This document shows positions 1 to 5,528 of a DNA stretch of 5,528 bases, piece after piece. Origin of the DNA: an uncultured Campylobacter sp. (GTDB lineage: Bacteria > Campylobacterota > Campylobacteria > Campylobacterales > Campylobacteraceae). Position 1 is the first letter of the stretch; each line of letters opens with the position of its first letter. The DNA is taken from contig CALISV010000210.1 in assembly GCA_938041615.1 (NCBI GenBank), positions 1-5,528 of the forward strand, written 5' to 3'. A program made the position numbers and the translations under genes. A model generated the notes under the pieces. It was not told where the DNA came from and did not search any database. It saw only the letters and a list, made by a program, of their open reading frames with translations.

Positions 1-620
1 ACGTAGATCACGGGGTTGCCGATGCCTTCGGCTCTGCCGTAAAATATCTCGTCGCTCTTACAAAGCCCAAGCGCAAATGCGTTTACTAGGATGTTGCCGT
101 TAAAGCTAGAATCAAACGTCGTCTCGCCGCCGATAGTAGGGATGCCCATGCAGTTGCCGTAGTGAGCGATGCCCGCGACCGCGCCTTTTAGCAGGTAGCG
201 CTGTTTTTTCGCATTTTCGCTCTCGCCCCTCACCTCGCCGAATCGTAGCGAGTTCATATTGGCCACGACCCTCGCGCCCATCGTAAATACGTCGCGCAGT
301 ATCCCGCCCACGCCCGTCGCCGCGCCCTGAAAAGGCTCGATGAAGCTTGGGTGATTGTGGCTTTCCATCTTAAACACCGCCGCGACGCCGCCTCCGACGT
401 CGATGACGCCCGCGTTCTCACCGGGACCCTGGATCACCCACGGCGCCTTGGTCGGGAAGCCGTTTAGGTACTTTTTACTCGACTTGTAGCTGCAGTGCTC
501 GCTCCACATCGCAGAAAATATCCCAAGCTCGAGCAAATTTGGCTCTCTGCCTAGGATCTTTAAAATCTCCTCGTACTCTTGGTCGCTGATTTTGTGCGCT
601 TTTACGGTAGCTTTGTCCAT
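1..620 (-). CDS. purL: Phosphoribosylformylglycinamidine synthase subunit PurL, N-terminal part (runs off left edge)
   Basis: Cytoplasmic enzyme of de novo purine synthesis. With PurQ and PurS it converts FGAR, ATP and glutamine-derived ammonia to FGAM. About 206 residues are visible. The start reads [20 protein letters not shown], followed by [11 protein letters not shown] (residues 39-49), which holds the catalytic histidine (H42) of the family. Next come [10 protein letters not shown], the ATP/Mg-binding block KMESHNHPS (about 84-92), [14 protein letters not shown], and [12 protein letters not shown] further on. The short N-terminus, with the SEHC motif near residue 40, fits the small multi-subunit PurL of about 730 residues rather than the large fused enzyme. 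I chose the ATG at 620 because AAAGG (631-627) lies 6 nt upstream and homology begins right after it. A 345-nt gap and a promoter candidate separate it from the lipoprotein genes, so it is probably transcribed independently. Identification is very secure; the C-terminal two thirds are outside the window. Confidence 0.97.
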   Translation of the reverse strand, partial: MDKATVKAHKISDQEYEEILKILGREPNLLELGIFSAMWSEHCSYKSSKKYLNGFPTKAPWVIQGPGENAGVIDVGGGVAAVFKMESHNHPSFIEPFQGAATGVGGILRDVFTMGARVVANMNSLRFGEVRGESENAKKQRYLLKGAVAGIAHYGNCMGIPTIGGETTFDSSFNGNILVNAFALGLCKSDEIFYGRAEGIGNPVIY

Positions 621-965
621 TTTTAGCCTTTAAAAAATTTTGGTTGATTTTACTTAAATTCGCATAAAAACTTGATAAACCAAAGGGACGAAAACGAGGC
701 AAATTTGACAAATAAAACAAGAGTCCAAATTTCATACGGCAAGCTAAAAATATTCTGCTTGTAGTTATTGATTCGGCTCTAAATTTAACCGAAAAATCGG
801 CATTTTTGCGGTGCGGGCCTTGGCGAGCGGCTCAAATTTTAGACAAATGCCAAATTTGAAGCAACTGTGGAAAATTAAAAATTTAAGCATATTGGTACCC
901 TAAATTTGACGCAAGAAAGTCCGATATTCCGCTAAATTCGGCGGGCGATTACCCGTCCCAAACGA
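621..965. other. 345-nt non-coding gap between the lipoprotein cluster and purL
   Basis: No convincing gene is present in this gap. It contains eight copies of AAATTT (at 635, 701, 727, 781, 834, 852, 879 and 902), far more than chance would give. There is a small inverted repeat CAAAT-gccaa-ATTTG (844-858), a short hairpin CCGA-aaaa-TCGG (789-800), and a weak stem CGGG-cgatta-CCCG (942-955) just after the last lipoprotein stop. None of these is followed by a proper T run on the minus strand, so I do not call a terminator. The purL promoter candidate and ribosome-binding site lie at the left end. The longest start-to-stop frame wholly inside it is 41 codons (765-890, minus) and resembles nothing I know. 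Confidence 0.6.
647..684 (-). promoter_or_regulatory. Putative sigma-70 promoter for purL (phased T tracts plus TAAAAT)
   Basis: Read on the minus strand, a -10-like TAAAAT lies at 652-647. It is preceded not by a TTGACA box but by T runs centred near 657, 668, 678 and 683. The first three are spaced about 10-11 nt, as in the periodic T-rich upstream region described for Campylobacter sigma-70 promoters. A transcript starting near 640 would have a leader of about 20 nt that includes the AAAGG ribosome-binding site at 631-627. The -10 differs from TATAAT at one position. The assignment rests on pattern only, and the region is AT-rich, so chance is possible. Confidence 0.4.
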
Positions 966-1718
966 CTATTTGCTCGGCATGCTATAGTAGCAAAGTATGT
1001 TTAGCAGGATGCGTCCTTGCTTTTTGAGGTCTTGCTCGATGACGTCTTGTCTAAATTTCGCGGAGGTCGCCTGCTCTTTAGTCTGAGCTAGCTTGCTGCT
1101 AGGCAGGTTAAATTTAAAGTCCAGATTTTTTATCTCAAAGCCTTTGTTTCCGACTATCTTCGCGTCGATCACGGTAGCGAAAAACTCGTCAGACGCGCCC
1201 ACGTAGTAGTTCGTCACGCTTCTAGCGTTTATAGGTTCGCCGCTAAAAAACGCCTTACAAACGGGAGATTTTTGCGCGCTATAAACCACGCTCTCAAGGA
1301 TCCCGCCGCCAAATTCGTAAAACTTAAATTTCTTTGAGTTTTGTAGCTTTTTTATCTCGTCTTTATCGCTCAAATCTACATTTTTACCGCTATCTAAATC
1401 AATCACTATCAGAGTTTTTACACCGTCGCCGCTTGCGTAAACCCAGCCTAGATTTTGGCTCGCCGAGTCGCTCTCGCCCGGCGCCTTTACCTCGGCTCTA
1501 CCCATGTAGTCGCCAAATTTCTCCTCAGTTTTGCCGCCGCTCATCTCATAGACCGTAGTCTCGGTTATAAACCCGATCTGCTGTATACTGGTATCGTTTT
1601 CCATATACGTACGCCACGCTCTCTCGCCGCCCATCTCGCCTGTGATGGCCGCGCAACCGCTAAACGCTAATGCCATAGCGGCCGCTGTCGCCGTCTTAAA
1701 AATACTCGTATTTTTCAT
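966..1718 (-). CDS. Putative lipoprotein, paralogue 1 (last of three)
   Basis: A 250-residue predicted lipoprotein of unknown function. The N-terminus is a short signal peptide with a hydrophobic core (about residues 10-19) ending in FSGC. C22 is the predicted lipidated cysteine; F at -3 is a weaker lipobox than the usual L. The next residue is Ala, so there is no Asp inner-membrane signal by the E. coli rule. After this come WRTY (35-38), a Ser/Glu/Gly-rich stretch (about 58-90), and the family block KFYEFGGGILESVVYSA (132-148). C154, a TNYY motif (169-172), EFFATVIDAKI, EIKNLDFKF and a helical tail ending at C243 follow. A longer frame exists upstream to 1751, but the start at 1718 puts the signal peptide at the N-terminus, has AAAGAGAG 5 nt upstream, and gives an ATGA overlap with the preceding gene. 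It is clearly homologous to the genes at 1715-2467 and, more closely, 2500-3237. I do not recognise the family. Confidence 0.85.
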   Translation of the reverse strand: MKNTSIFKTATAAAMALAFSGCAAITGEMGGERAWRTYMENDTSIQQIGFITETTVYEMSGGKTEEKFGDYMGRAEVKAPGESDSASQNLGWVYASGDGVKTLIVIDLDSGKNVDLSDKDEIKKLQNSKKFKFYEFGGGILESVVYSAQKSPVCKAFFSGEPINARSVTNYYVGASDEFFATVIDAKIVGNKGFEIKNLDFKFNLPSSKLAQTKEQATSAKFRQDVIEQDLKKQGRILLNILCYYSMPSK

Positions 1719-2467
1719 TTTTGCTCTCTTTCTTTCGCGCCAAAAGCGCAAATTTGATTCAGCCTCAGCTCATACCCGCGCAACTCGTTTTGGATTTTTT
1801 CCTCAAATTTATGCGTTTTTACGGCGACTTCTTGCGAGCCGTCTGGATTTGTAAAATTTTTTATCTGAGATTTTAAAAGTAGCTCGCCGCTTTTGGAGGA
1901 AATTTTTGCCTGCGTTATAACGGCCGTAAAATACCGTTTTTCTAAATTGTGCATATCATAGTAGCTAGATACGGATTTCACGCTCACACTGCCGCCTTTT
2001 TGAAACGCCTCGCAAACCGAAATCGGCGCCTCAAAAACCGCTACCGTCGTCAAATTTGAGCTAAATTCGTAAAATTTGATCCGCCGAGCACCCCAAAGCT
2101 CGGTCGCGCTCGCTTCGTCTTTTAGATCAAACTCTGCCTCGATATCAGCGTCTTTTAGCATAAACGCACTATCGCCGCTTTTATAGACGGCTCCGAGCCT
2201 AAAAGGCAGCCTGGCACCGTCTGTCTTAGTGAGTGCAAAGCCTGTAGGCTCGCCGTCCTCAGGCTGAGTGCAAAAATCGCGCGAGAAAAACGCCGTCAAA
2301 AAGGCGACCTCTCTAACGGCGCCGTCCGTATCCAGATATCTCGTCCAGTTATCCTCGGGAACATCGATATTTGAGACGTCGCGCTCCGCTATATTTGCGC
2401 TGCTAGTGATGCCGGCGCAACCATAAAAAGCCAGGGCCGCAATAGCCGCTAGAAATAATTTTTTCAT
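1715..2467 (-). CDS. Putative lipoprotein, paralogue 2 (middle, divergent copy)
   Basis: A 250-residue predicted lipoprotein of unknown function. MKK is followed by a hydrophobic stretch ending in FYGC (C17), again with F at -3 and Ala after the cysteine. It shares with its neighbours the W-x-x-Y-(L/M) region (WTRYLDTDG, 41-49), a KFYEF core (131-135), V-C-E-A-F with C152, SSYY (167-170), a YFTAVITQAKI segment, and a charged helical tail ending in QIC (C240). It has lost or changed the GGGILESVV motif, where it reads SSNLTTVAV, and the TNYY motif. It has one extra cysteine (C66). It is thus the most divergent of the three. No good Shine-Dalgarno sequence precedes the ATG, only GAG directly adjacent, so it may depend on ribosomes finishing the gene 32 nt upstream. 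Homology to the trio is clear; the function is unknown to me. Confidence 0.85.
   Translation of the reverse strand: MKKLFLAAIAALAFYGCAGITSSANIAERDVSNIDVPEDNWTRYLDTDGAVREVAFLTAFFSRDFCTQPEDGEPTGFALTKTDGARLPFRLGAVYKSGDSAFMLKDADIEAEFDLKDEASATELWGARRIKFYEFSSNLTTVAVFEAPISVCEAFQKGGSVSVKSVSSYYDMHNLEKRYFTAVITQAKISSKSGELLLKSQIKNFTNPDGSQEVAVKTHKFEEKIQNELRGYELRLNQICAFGAKEREQK
1724..1731 (-). promoter_or_regulatory. Ribosome-binding site fixing the start of lipoprotein 1
   Basis: AAAGAGAG on the minus strand ends 5 nt before the ATG at 1718. It lies within the last codons of the upstream lipoprotein gene, whose TGA overlaps the ATG (ATGA at 1718-1715), suggesting translational coupling. It supports 1718 over the alternative ATG at 1751, which would put eleven mostly charged residues before the signal peptide. 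Confidence 0.6.
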
Positions 2468-2499
2468 CTCGCGTTCGCGTTTAAATTTGATAAAAGCGA

Positions 2500-3237
2500 T
2501 CAGTTTTTAGGCGCGGCGCAAACGATATTTGATAGGATTCGCTCCTGTTTTTTAGCGTCGGCGTCTATGACTTTACTCCTAAATTCCGCAGATCGAGCCC
2601 GCGTTTGCGTGCTGGCTAGCTTGCCGTCGCTAACGAAAAATTTAAAGTCTAGATTTTTGATCTCGGCGCTTTTGCCCTTTTTCACTCCGATATCCATCAG
2701 GGTCGCGAAAAATTCGCTATTGTCGGGGTTTTCTTTATCGTAATAATTAGTCACGGCATGAGCTTTTACCGTCTTGCCCGCCGCAAAACTCTCGCACACG
2801 GCGCCCGAGTCCGCGCTAAAAACTACGCTCTCTAATATGCCGCCGCCAAACTGATAAAATTTGACCTTTTTAGCCCCTCTTAGAGTCGCAAGCTCGTTTT
2901 TATCGCGCATATTTATGTACTGGTAGCCAAATTTTTCCTTATCGTTAAGCTCCAAAACTATAAACGAAACCCCGTTTTGCGCGTACATATCGCCAAGTTT
3001 CAAATTTTGACCGTCTTTTTTTATGAGCGCCATACCGATGATATCGCCGTTTTTTTGCGCGTAAGTTTTGCTTAAATTTTCCGAGAAAAATGCGACATCG
3101 CCGACGGTGCCGTCATTTTCTAGATATTTAATCCAGTCCGGTTCAGGCGATACTACGCTAGCAGTTAGATGATCCTGCGAAGGCATGCAGCCGCCCAGCA
3201 ACGCAGCTAGAGCGGCTATAGATATGAATTTTTTCAT
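2500..3237 (-). CDS. Putative lipoprotein, paralogue 3 (first of three)
   Basis: A 245-residue predicted lipoprotein of unknown function. The signal peptide has a hydrophobic core ending in LLGGC (C17), the most canonical lipobox of the trio, followed by Met. It then has WIKYLENDG (35-43), KVKFYQF (124-130), GGGILESVVFSA (131-142), C148, AVTNYY (161-166), SEFFATLMD, EIKNLDFKF (192-200), and a Lys/Arg-rich helical tail ending in NIVC (C240) plus five residues. From KFY to the last Cys more than half the positions match paralogue 1 by eye. Stretches of DNA also match: 2637-2663 and 1109-1135 agree at about 24 of 27 bases. The start at 3237 has AAGGA (3248-3244) upstream. It follows the mnmE stop by 30 nt, so read-through from the jag-mnmE transcript is likely. 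Confidence 0.87.
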   Translation of the reverse strand: MKKFISIAALAALLGGCMPSQDHLTASVVSPEPDWIKYLENDGTVGDVAFFSENLSKTYAQKNGDIIGMALIKKDGQNLKLGDMYAQNGVSFIVLELNDKEKFGYQYINMRDKNELATLRGAKKVKFYQFGGGILESVVFSADSGAVCESFAAGKTVKAHAVTNYYDKENPDNSEFFATLMDIGVKKGKSAEIKNLDFKFFVSDGKLASTQTRARSAEFRSKVIDADAKKQERILSNIVCAAPKN

Positions 3238-3267
3238 TGTTTTTCCTTTTTAGAGAGTAAAATTTGA

Positions 3268-4587
3268 TCATTTGCCGAGGCAAAAGCTGCTAAACATTTC
3301 GTCTAAAATTTCGCTTCTCTCAAACGGCTTCGTGATTGACGAGATTTGCTCTATTGCCGCGTTTAGCTCATAAGCAAAAAGCTCGAGCTCGGACCCCGCT
3401 AGCAAATTTAACGCTCTTTTTATCGCCTCGCTCGCCGCCTCGCAGCTTGAAATTTGACGAGTGGAATTTAGTAGTATCTCGCTCGTCTCCTGCGCGTCGA
3501 GATAGGTTTTTAGATTGCTTACTATCTCGTCCGTTCCTTGTTTTGCGCAGATTTTTATCGGATTTTCGGGGCTTATAAATTTAACGCCGAGGTCGCATTT
3601 ATTTAGAACGTAAAAAATCTTTTTTTGCGAGTTTTTTAAAAGCTCCAGGATCTCGTTATCCTGCTCGTCCGCCTCCTGCGACGCGTCAAAAACAGCCAGG
3701 ATGACGTCAGCCTCCTCGATAGCTCGTAGCGAATACGAAATGCCGATCTGCTCGATCTTGCCCGCGTTTTTGCGGATGCCCGCCGTGTCTATAATGCGTA
3801 CTAGATGAGTGCCGATTTTTAGAGCTTCCTCGATGCTGTCTCTAGTCGTACCCGCCTCGTCGCTGATGATCGCGCGCTCGTAGGACAAAAGCGAGTTTAA
3901 GATCGAGCTTTTGCCGACGTTTGGCTTGCCTACTATAGCTATTTTAAAGCCCTCGAGCAACCCTTTTCTACTCTGACTTATGGCGACGATTTTATCTAGT
4001 TTGGAGCTATTTTGTTGTAGCATTTGACTGATACTTTCTAGCAGATCAACAGGCAGATCATCGTCGGCGTAGTCTATGCTAGTCTCCACGAATGCCAAAG
4101 TTTTTACAAGTTCGGAGCGGATTTCATCAGCAAATTTAGCCAGATCGCCCCTCATCGTGCGGGCGATGATTTTGACGCTATCCTCGCTTTTTGCGTTGAT
4201 GAGCGAGTTTATCGCCTCGATCTTGCTAAAATCCATCTTGCCGTTTATGAGCGCTCGTTTGCTAAACTCCCCGGCGCGCGCGAGTCTAGCGCCGTTTTTG
4301 ATGAGCTCGCCCAAGATCAAATTCGCCACCACTAGCCCGCCGTGGAGCTGAAACTCCACCACGTCCTCGCCCGTGAAGCTGTGCGGAGCCTTAAAGTAAA
4401 TAAGCAAGGCCTCGTCGATGAGCTCGCCTTCGGCGTAAATTTTAGTTAGAGTCGCATAACGCGGGACAAGAGAGGTGATTTTGGTGAGTTTTAGAGCTAG
4501 GCCAAGGGCGTCCGCGCCGCTTAGCCTGATGATGGAGATCGAGCCTACGCCGTGTGCGGTGGCGACGGCGGCTATGGTCTCGTTCAT
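3268..4587 (-). CDS. mnmE: tRNA uridine-5-carboxymethylaminomethyl(34) synthesis GTPase MnmE
   Basis: A cytoplasmic GTPase. As a dimer with MnmG it installs the (carboxymethyl)aminomethyl group at C5 of wobble U34 in certain tRNAs, using a folate one-carbon unit. The protein is complete at 439 residues, close to the usual 450. The N-terminal folate-binding domain (1 to about 118) includes FTGEDVVEFQLHGG (71-84). A helical domain follows, interrupted by the G domain. G motifs: P-loop GKPNVGKSS (220-228), with N223 matching the potassium-binding Asn of E. coli MnmE; GTTRD (246-250); DTAG (267-270); NKCD (329-332); and a CAKQG G5 (347-351). E279 aligns with the catalytic Glu282 of E. coli. The protein ends in FCLGK, the expected C-terminal C-x-GK with the functional Cys (C436). 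Its ATG overlaps the jag TGA (ATGA, 4587-4584), and no strong Shine-Dalgarno is visible, which implies translational coupling. Confidence 0.98.
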   Translation of the reverse strand: MNETIAAVATAHGVGSISIIRLSGADALGLALKLTKITSLVPRYATLTKIYAEGELIDEALLIYFKAPHSFTGEDVVEFQLHGGLVVANLILGELIKNGARLARAGEFSKRALINGKMDFSKIEAINSLINAKSEDSVKIIARTMRGDLAKFADEIRSELVKTLAFVETSIDYADDDLPVDLLESISQMLQQNSSKLDKIVAISQSRKGLLEGFKIAIVGKPNVGKSSILNSLLSYERAIISDEAGTTRDSIEEALKIGTHLVRIIDTAGIRKNAGKIEQIGISYSLRAIEEADVILAVFDASQEADEQDNEILELLKNSQKKIFYVLNKCDLGVKFISPENPIKICAKQGTDEIVSNLKTYLDAQETSEILLNSTRQISSCEAASEAIKRALNLLAGSELELFAYELNAAIEQISSITKPFERSEILDEMFSSFCLGK

Positions 4588-5528
4588 TTTTTGATAAAGT
4601 CGTTCACGACTACGAACTGCCCGTCGCTATTTGACTTTACGCTTACGTATTTGTCGGGGAATTTTTCGCGCAGTTTTTCAAGGGCGATCTTAACCAAAAC
4701 GCCGTCTAAAGACTTGGTTTTAGCCTTGCCCGTCTCCTCCACGCGCTCGATTATACCTTTTAGATACTGATCGATCGCGGCTTCTTGATTTTGCAAAAAC
4801 TGAGCGATCTCAAGGCGCACCGCAAGGCCGTATTTTGAGCTGATCCAATTATAAAGCAAATACGAAATCGCCTTGTAGCGGTAGCCCTCCTTGCCGATGA
4901 GCAGCGCCGCATCCTCGCCGTCAAGCTCGACTATCACGGTCTCGTCGTCAAATTTACGCACGTCTATCTTGTTTATAGTAAAGAAATTTCCGCCAAAAAG
5001 CTTCTCTACGCCCTGCCTTATCTCAGGCAGGACTTTGTCAATGTCGGCTTTTGGTTTTTGATCTTTTTGTTTTTGAGCCTGCGCTCGATCGGCGCGGGAG
5101 TCTTGTTTTTCTTTTTTAGCTAAATTTGGTGCGGCTTGCGTCAAATTTGCATCGCCGACAGATGCCTGCGAGCCTAAATTTTCGCCAGCTGCGGTTTTTT
5201 CATCGCCTTCGTAAAAGTCGTTTTTATTAAAGGTATCGATGATCGAGTGATCGAGGATGTTTTTGCTGCTATCTTTTTTAGGTTGTTCTTTTTTGTGCTG
5301 CTCTTTTTCTTTTGCCTGAGACTCTTTTTGCGGTTGTGCTTCTTCGGCTTTTGGCTCGCTTACCGCGCTCGTTTCGTTTTGCTTTGCCGCATGATTTTTG
5401 TGATGTTCGTGGCGATTTTTATGATTTTTTTTCTTTTCGCTTTTATGATTTTGCTCTTCGCCGGAGTTCTCTTTTTTCTTAAATTCCTTCTTTTTTTCGC
5501 CGCCGTTTTCTTTATCCTTATGGGTATT
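4584..5528 (-). CDS. jag: Jag/KhpB family RNA-binding protein, C-terminal part (5' end off right edge)
   Basis: A cytoplasmic RNA-binding protein of the Jag (KhpB, SpoIIIJ-associated) family. The frame is open to the window edge with no in-frame ATG, so about 314 residues are visible and the start, with the expected Jag-N domain, is missing. The TTG at 5144 is only an internal leucine codon. Visible residues 1-160 are low-complexity and Lys/Glu/Asn/His/Gln-rich, and are probably a disordered linker. A compact hydrophobic island, NILDHSIIDTFN, lies at 5261-5226. The C-terminal part (5042-4584) holds a KH domain with the GxxG loop GKEG (4895-4884) in the setting ALLIGKEGYRYKAISYLLY. An R3H-like segment (…DKYVSVKSNSDGQFVVVNDF) follows, in which I cannot find the R-x3-H residues. 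The 4-nt overlap with mnmE, and the usual yidC-jag-mnmE order, support the call. Confidence 0.88.
   Translation of the reverse strand, partial: NTHKDKENGGEKKKEFKKKENSGEEQNHKSEKKKNHKNRHEHHKNHAAKQNETSAVSEPKAEEAQPQKESQAKEKEQHKKEQPKKDSSKNILDHSIIDTFNKNDFYEGDEKTAAGENLGSQASVGDANLTQAAPNLAKKEKQDSRADRAQAQKQKDQKPKADIDKVLPEIRQGVEKLFGGNFFTINKIDVRKFDDETVIVELDGEDAALLIGKEGYRYKAISYLLYNWISSKYGLAVRLEIAQFLQNQEAAIDQYLKGIIERVEETGKAKTKSLDGVLVKIALEKLREKFPDKYVSVKSNSDGQFVVVNDFIKK

Larger units (their letters stand above)
966..3237 (-). repeat. Tandem array of three diverged paralogous lipoprotein genes
   Basis: Three adjacent same-strand genes of 245-250 codons are homologous along their length, with gaps of 32 nt and -4 nt. 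Shared landmarks in the same order are: lipobox Cys, W-x-x-Y about 18-24 residues later, KFY(E/Q)F, V-C, a Y-Y pair, F-(A/T)-(T/A)-V/L, and a last Cys. The spacing between the two shared Cys is 89, 88 and 92 residues. The outer two copies are most alike and retain recognisable DNA similarity, for example 1109-1135 with 2637-2663. The array arose by gene duplication and probably forms one transcription unit with mnmE upstream. Confidence 0.8.

Noticed and set aside
475..735. An 86-codon minus-strand frame starting MKFGLLFY and overlapping the purL start
   Set aside because: Its second half reads the purL coding DNA in the wrong frame, it has no ribosome-binding site, and purL itself is unambiguous there.
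789..800. CCGA-aaaa-TCGG hairpin as a terminator
   Set aside because: The stem is four pairs (five with a G-U), it lies about 170 nt past the last stop, and the T content after it is interrupted.
765..890. A 41-codon minus-strand frame in the intergenic gap (MLKFLIFHSC...)
   Set aside because: It is short, built largely from the recurrent AAATTT motif, has only a weak AGGG upstream, and resembles no known peptide.
940..957. Hairpin after the last lipoprotein gene as a terminator
   Set aside because: Only four clean base pairs form on the minus-strand transcript, and no T run follows.
1719..1751. Upstream extension of lipoprotein 1 to the ATG at 1751 (MRFWRERKRAK...)
   Set aside because: It would add eleven mostly basic residues ahead of a complete signal peptide and overlap the previous gene by 37 nt; the ATG at 1718 has a ribosome-binding site and a 4-nt overlap.
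1334..1854. Plus-strand open frames of 70-74 codons opposite the lipoprotein genes
   Set aside because: They lie antisense to well-supported genes, have no coherent motifs, and reflect low stop frequency on the opposite strand.
5142..5144. TTG at 5144 as the start of a 186-residue jag
   Set aside because: The frame continues open to the window edge with Jag-type linker sequence; this is an internal Leu codon.
5484..5500. A7 tract on the coding strand of jag as a phase-variable site
   Set aside because: Campylobacter phase variation typically uses longer G/C tracts; runs of A are expected in a lysine-rich linker.

Overview
The window looks like a chromosomal segment from a Campylobacter-type epsilonproteobacterium. 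Reasons: the motif AAATTT, often as CAAATTTGA, recurs across coding and non-coding DNA; the only promoter candidate is a -10 box behind phased T tracts rather than a -35 box; and the backbone jag-mnmE-purL matches the order I recall from C. jejuni (rpmH-rnpA-yidD-yidC-jag-mnmE-purL). Base composition looks moderate, near the mid-40s percent G+C by eye. That would fit the C. showae/rectus/curvus/gracilis side of the genus better than C. jejuni, but I do not claim a species.

Every gene I can support lies on the minus strand, so transcription runs from the right end to the left. At the right edge is a 5'-truncated jag/khpB RNA-binding protein gene (4584 to beyond 5528). Its stop overlaps the start of mnmE (3268-4587), the tRNA U34-modification GTPase, by 4 nt (ATGA). 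After 30 nt come three tandem paralogous lipoprotein genes of about 245-250 codons each (2500-3237, 1715-2467, 966-1718). They are separated by 32 nt and then by another 4-nt ATGA overlap. Then follows a 345-nt AT-rich non-coding gap (621-965) with a likely promoter near its left end, and the 5' part of purL (1-620), which runs off the left edge.

jag and mnmE belong to the conserved RNA/translation block. purL belongs to purine biosynthesis and probably has its own promoter. The three lipoproteins are the accessory element of the window. They are homologous to each other, share two cysteines and a C-terminal domain, and sit where C. jejuni, as I recall, has mnmE directly followed by purL. I do not recognise their family or function. 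I found no tRNA, rRNA, CRISPR array, insertion sequence, or convincing rho-independent terminator.
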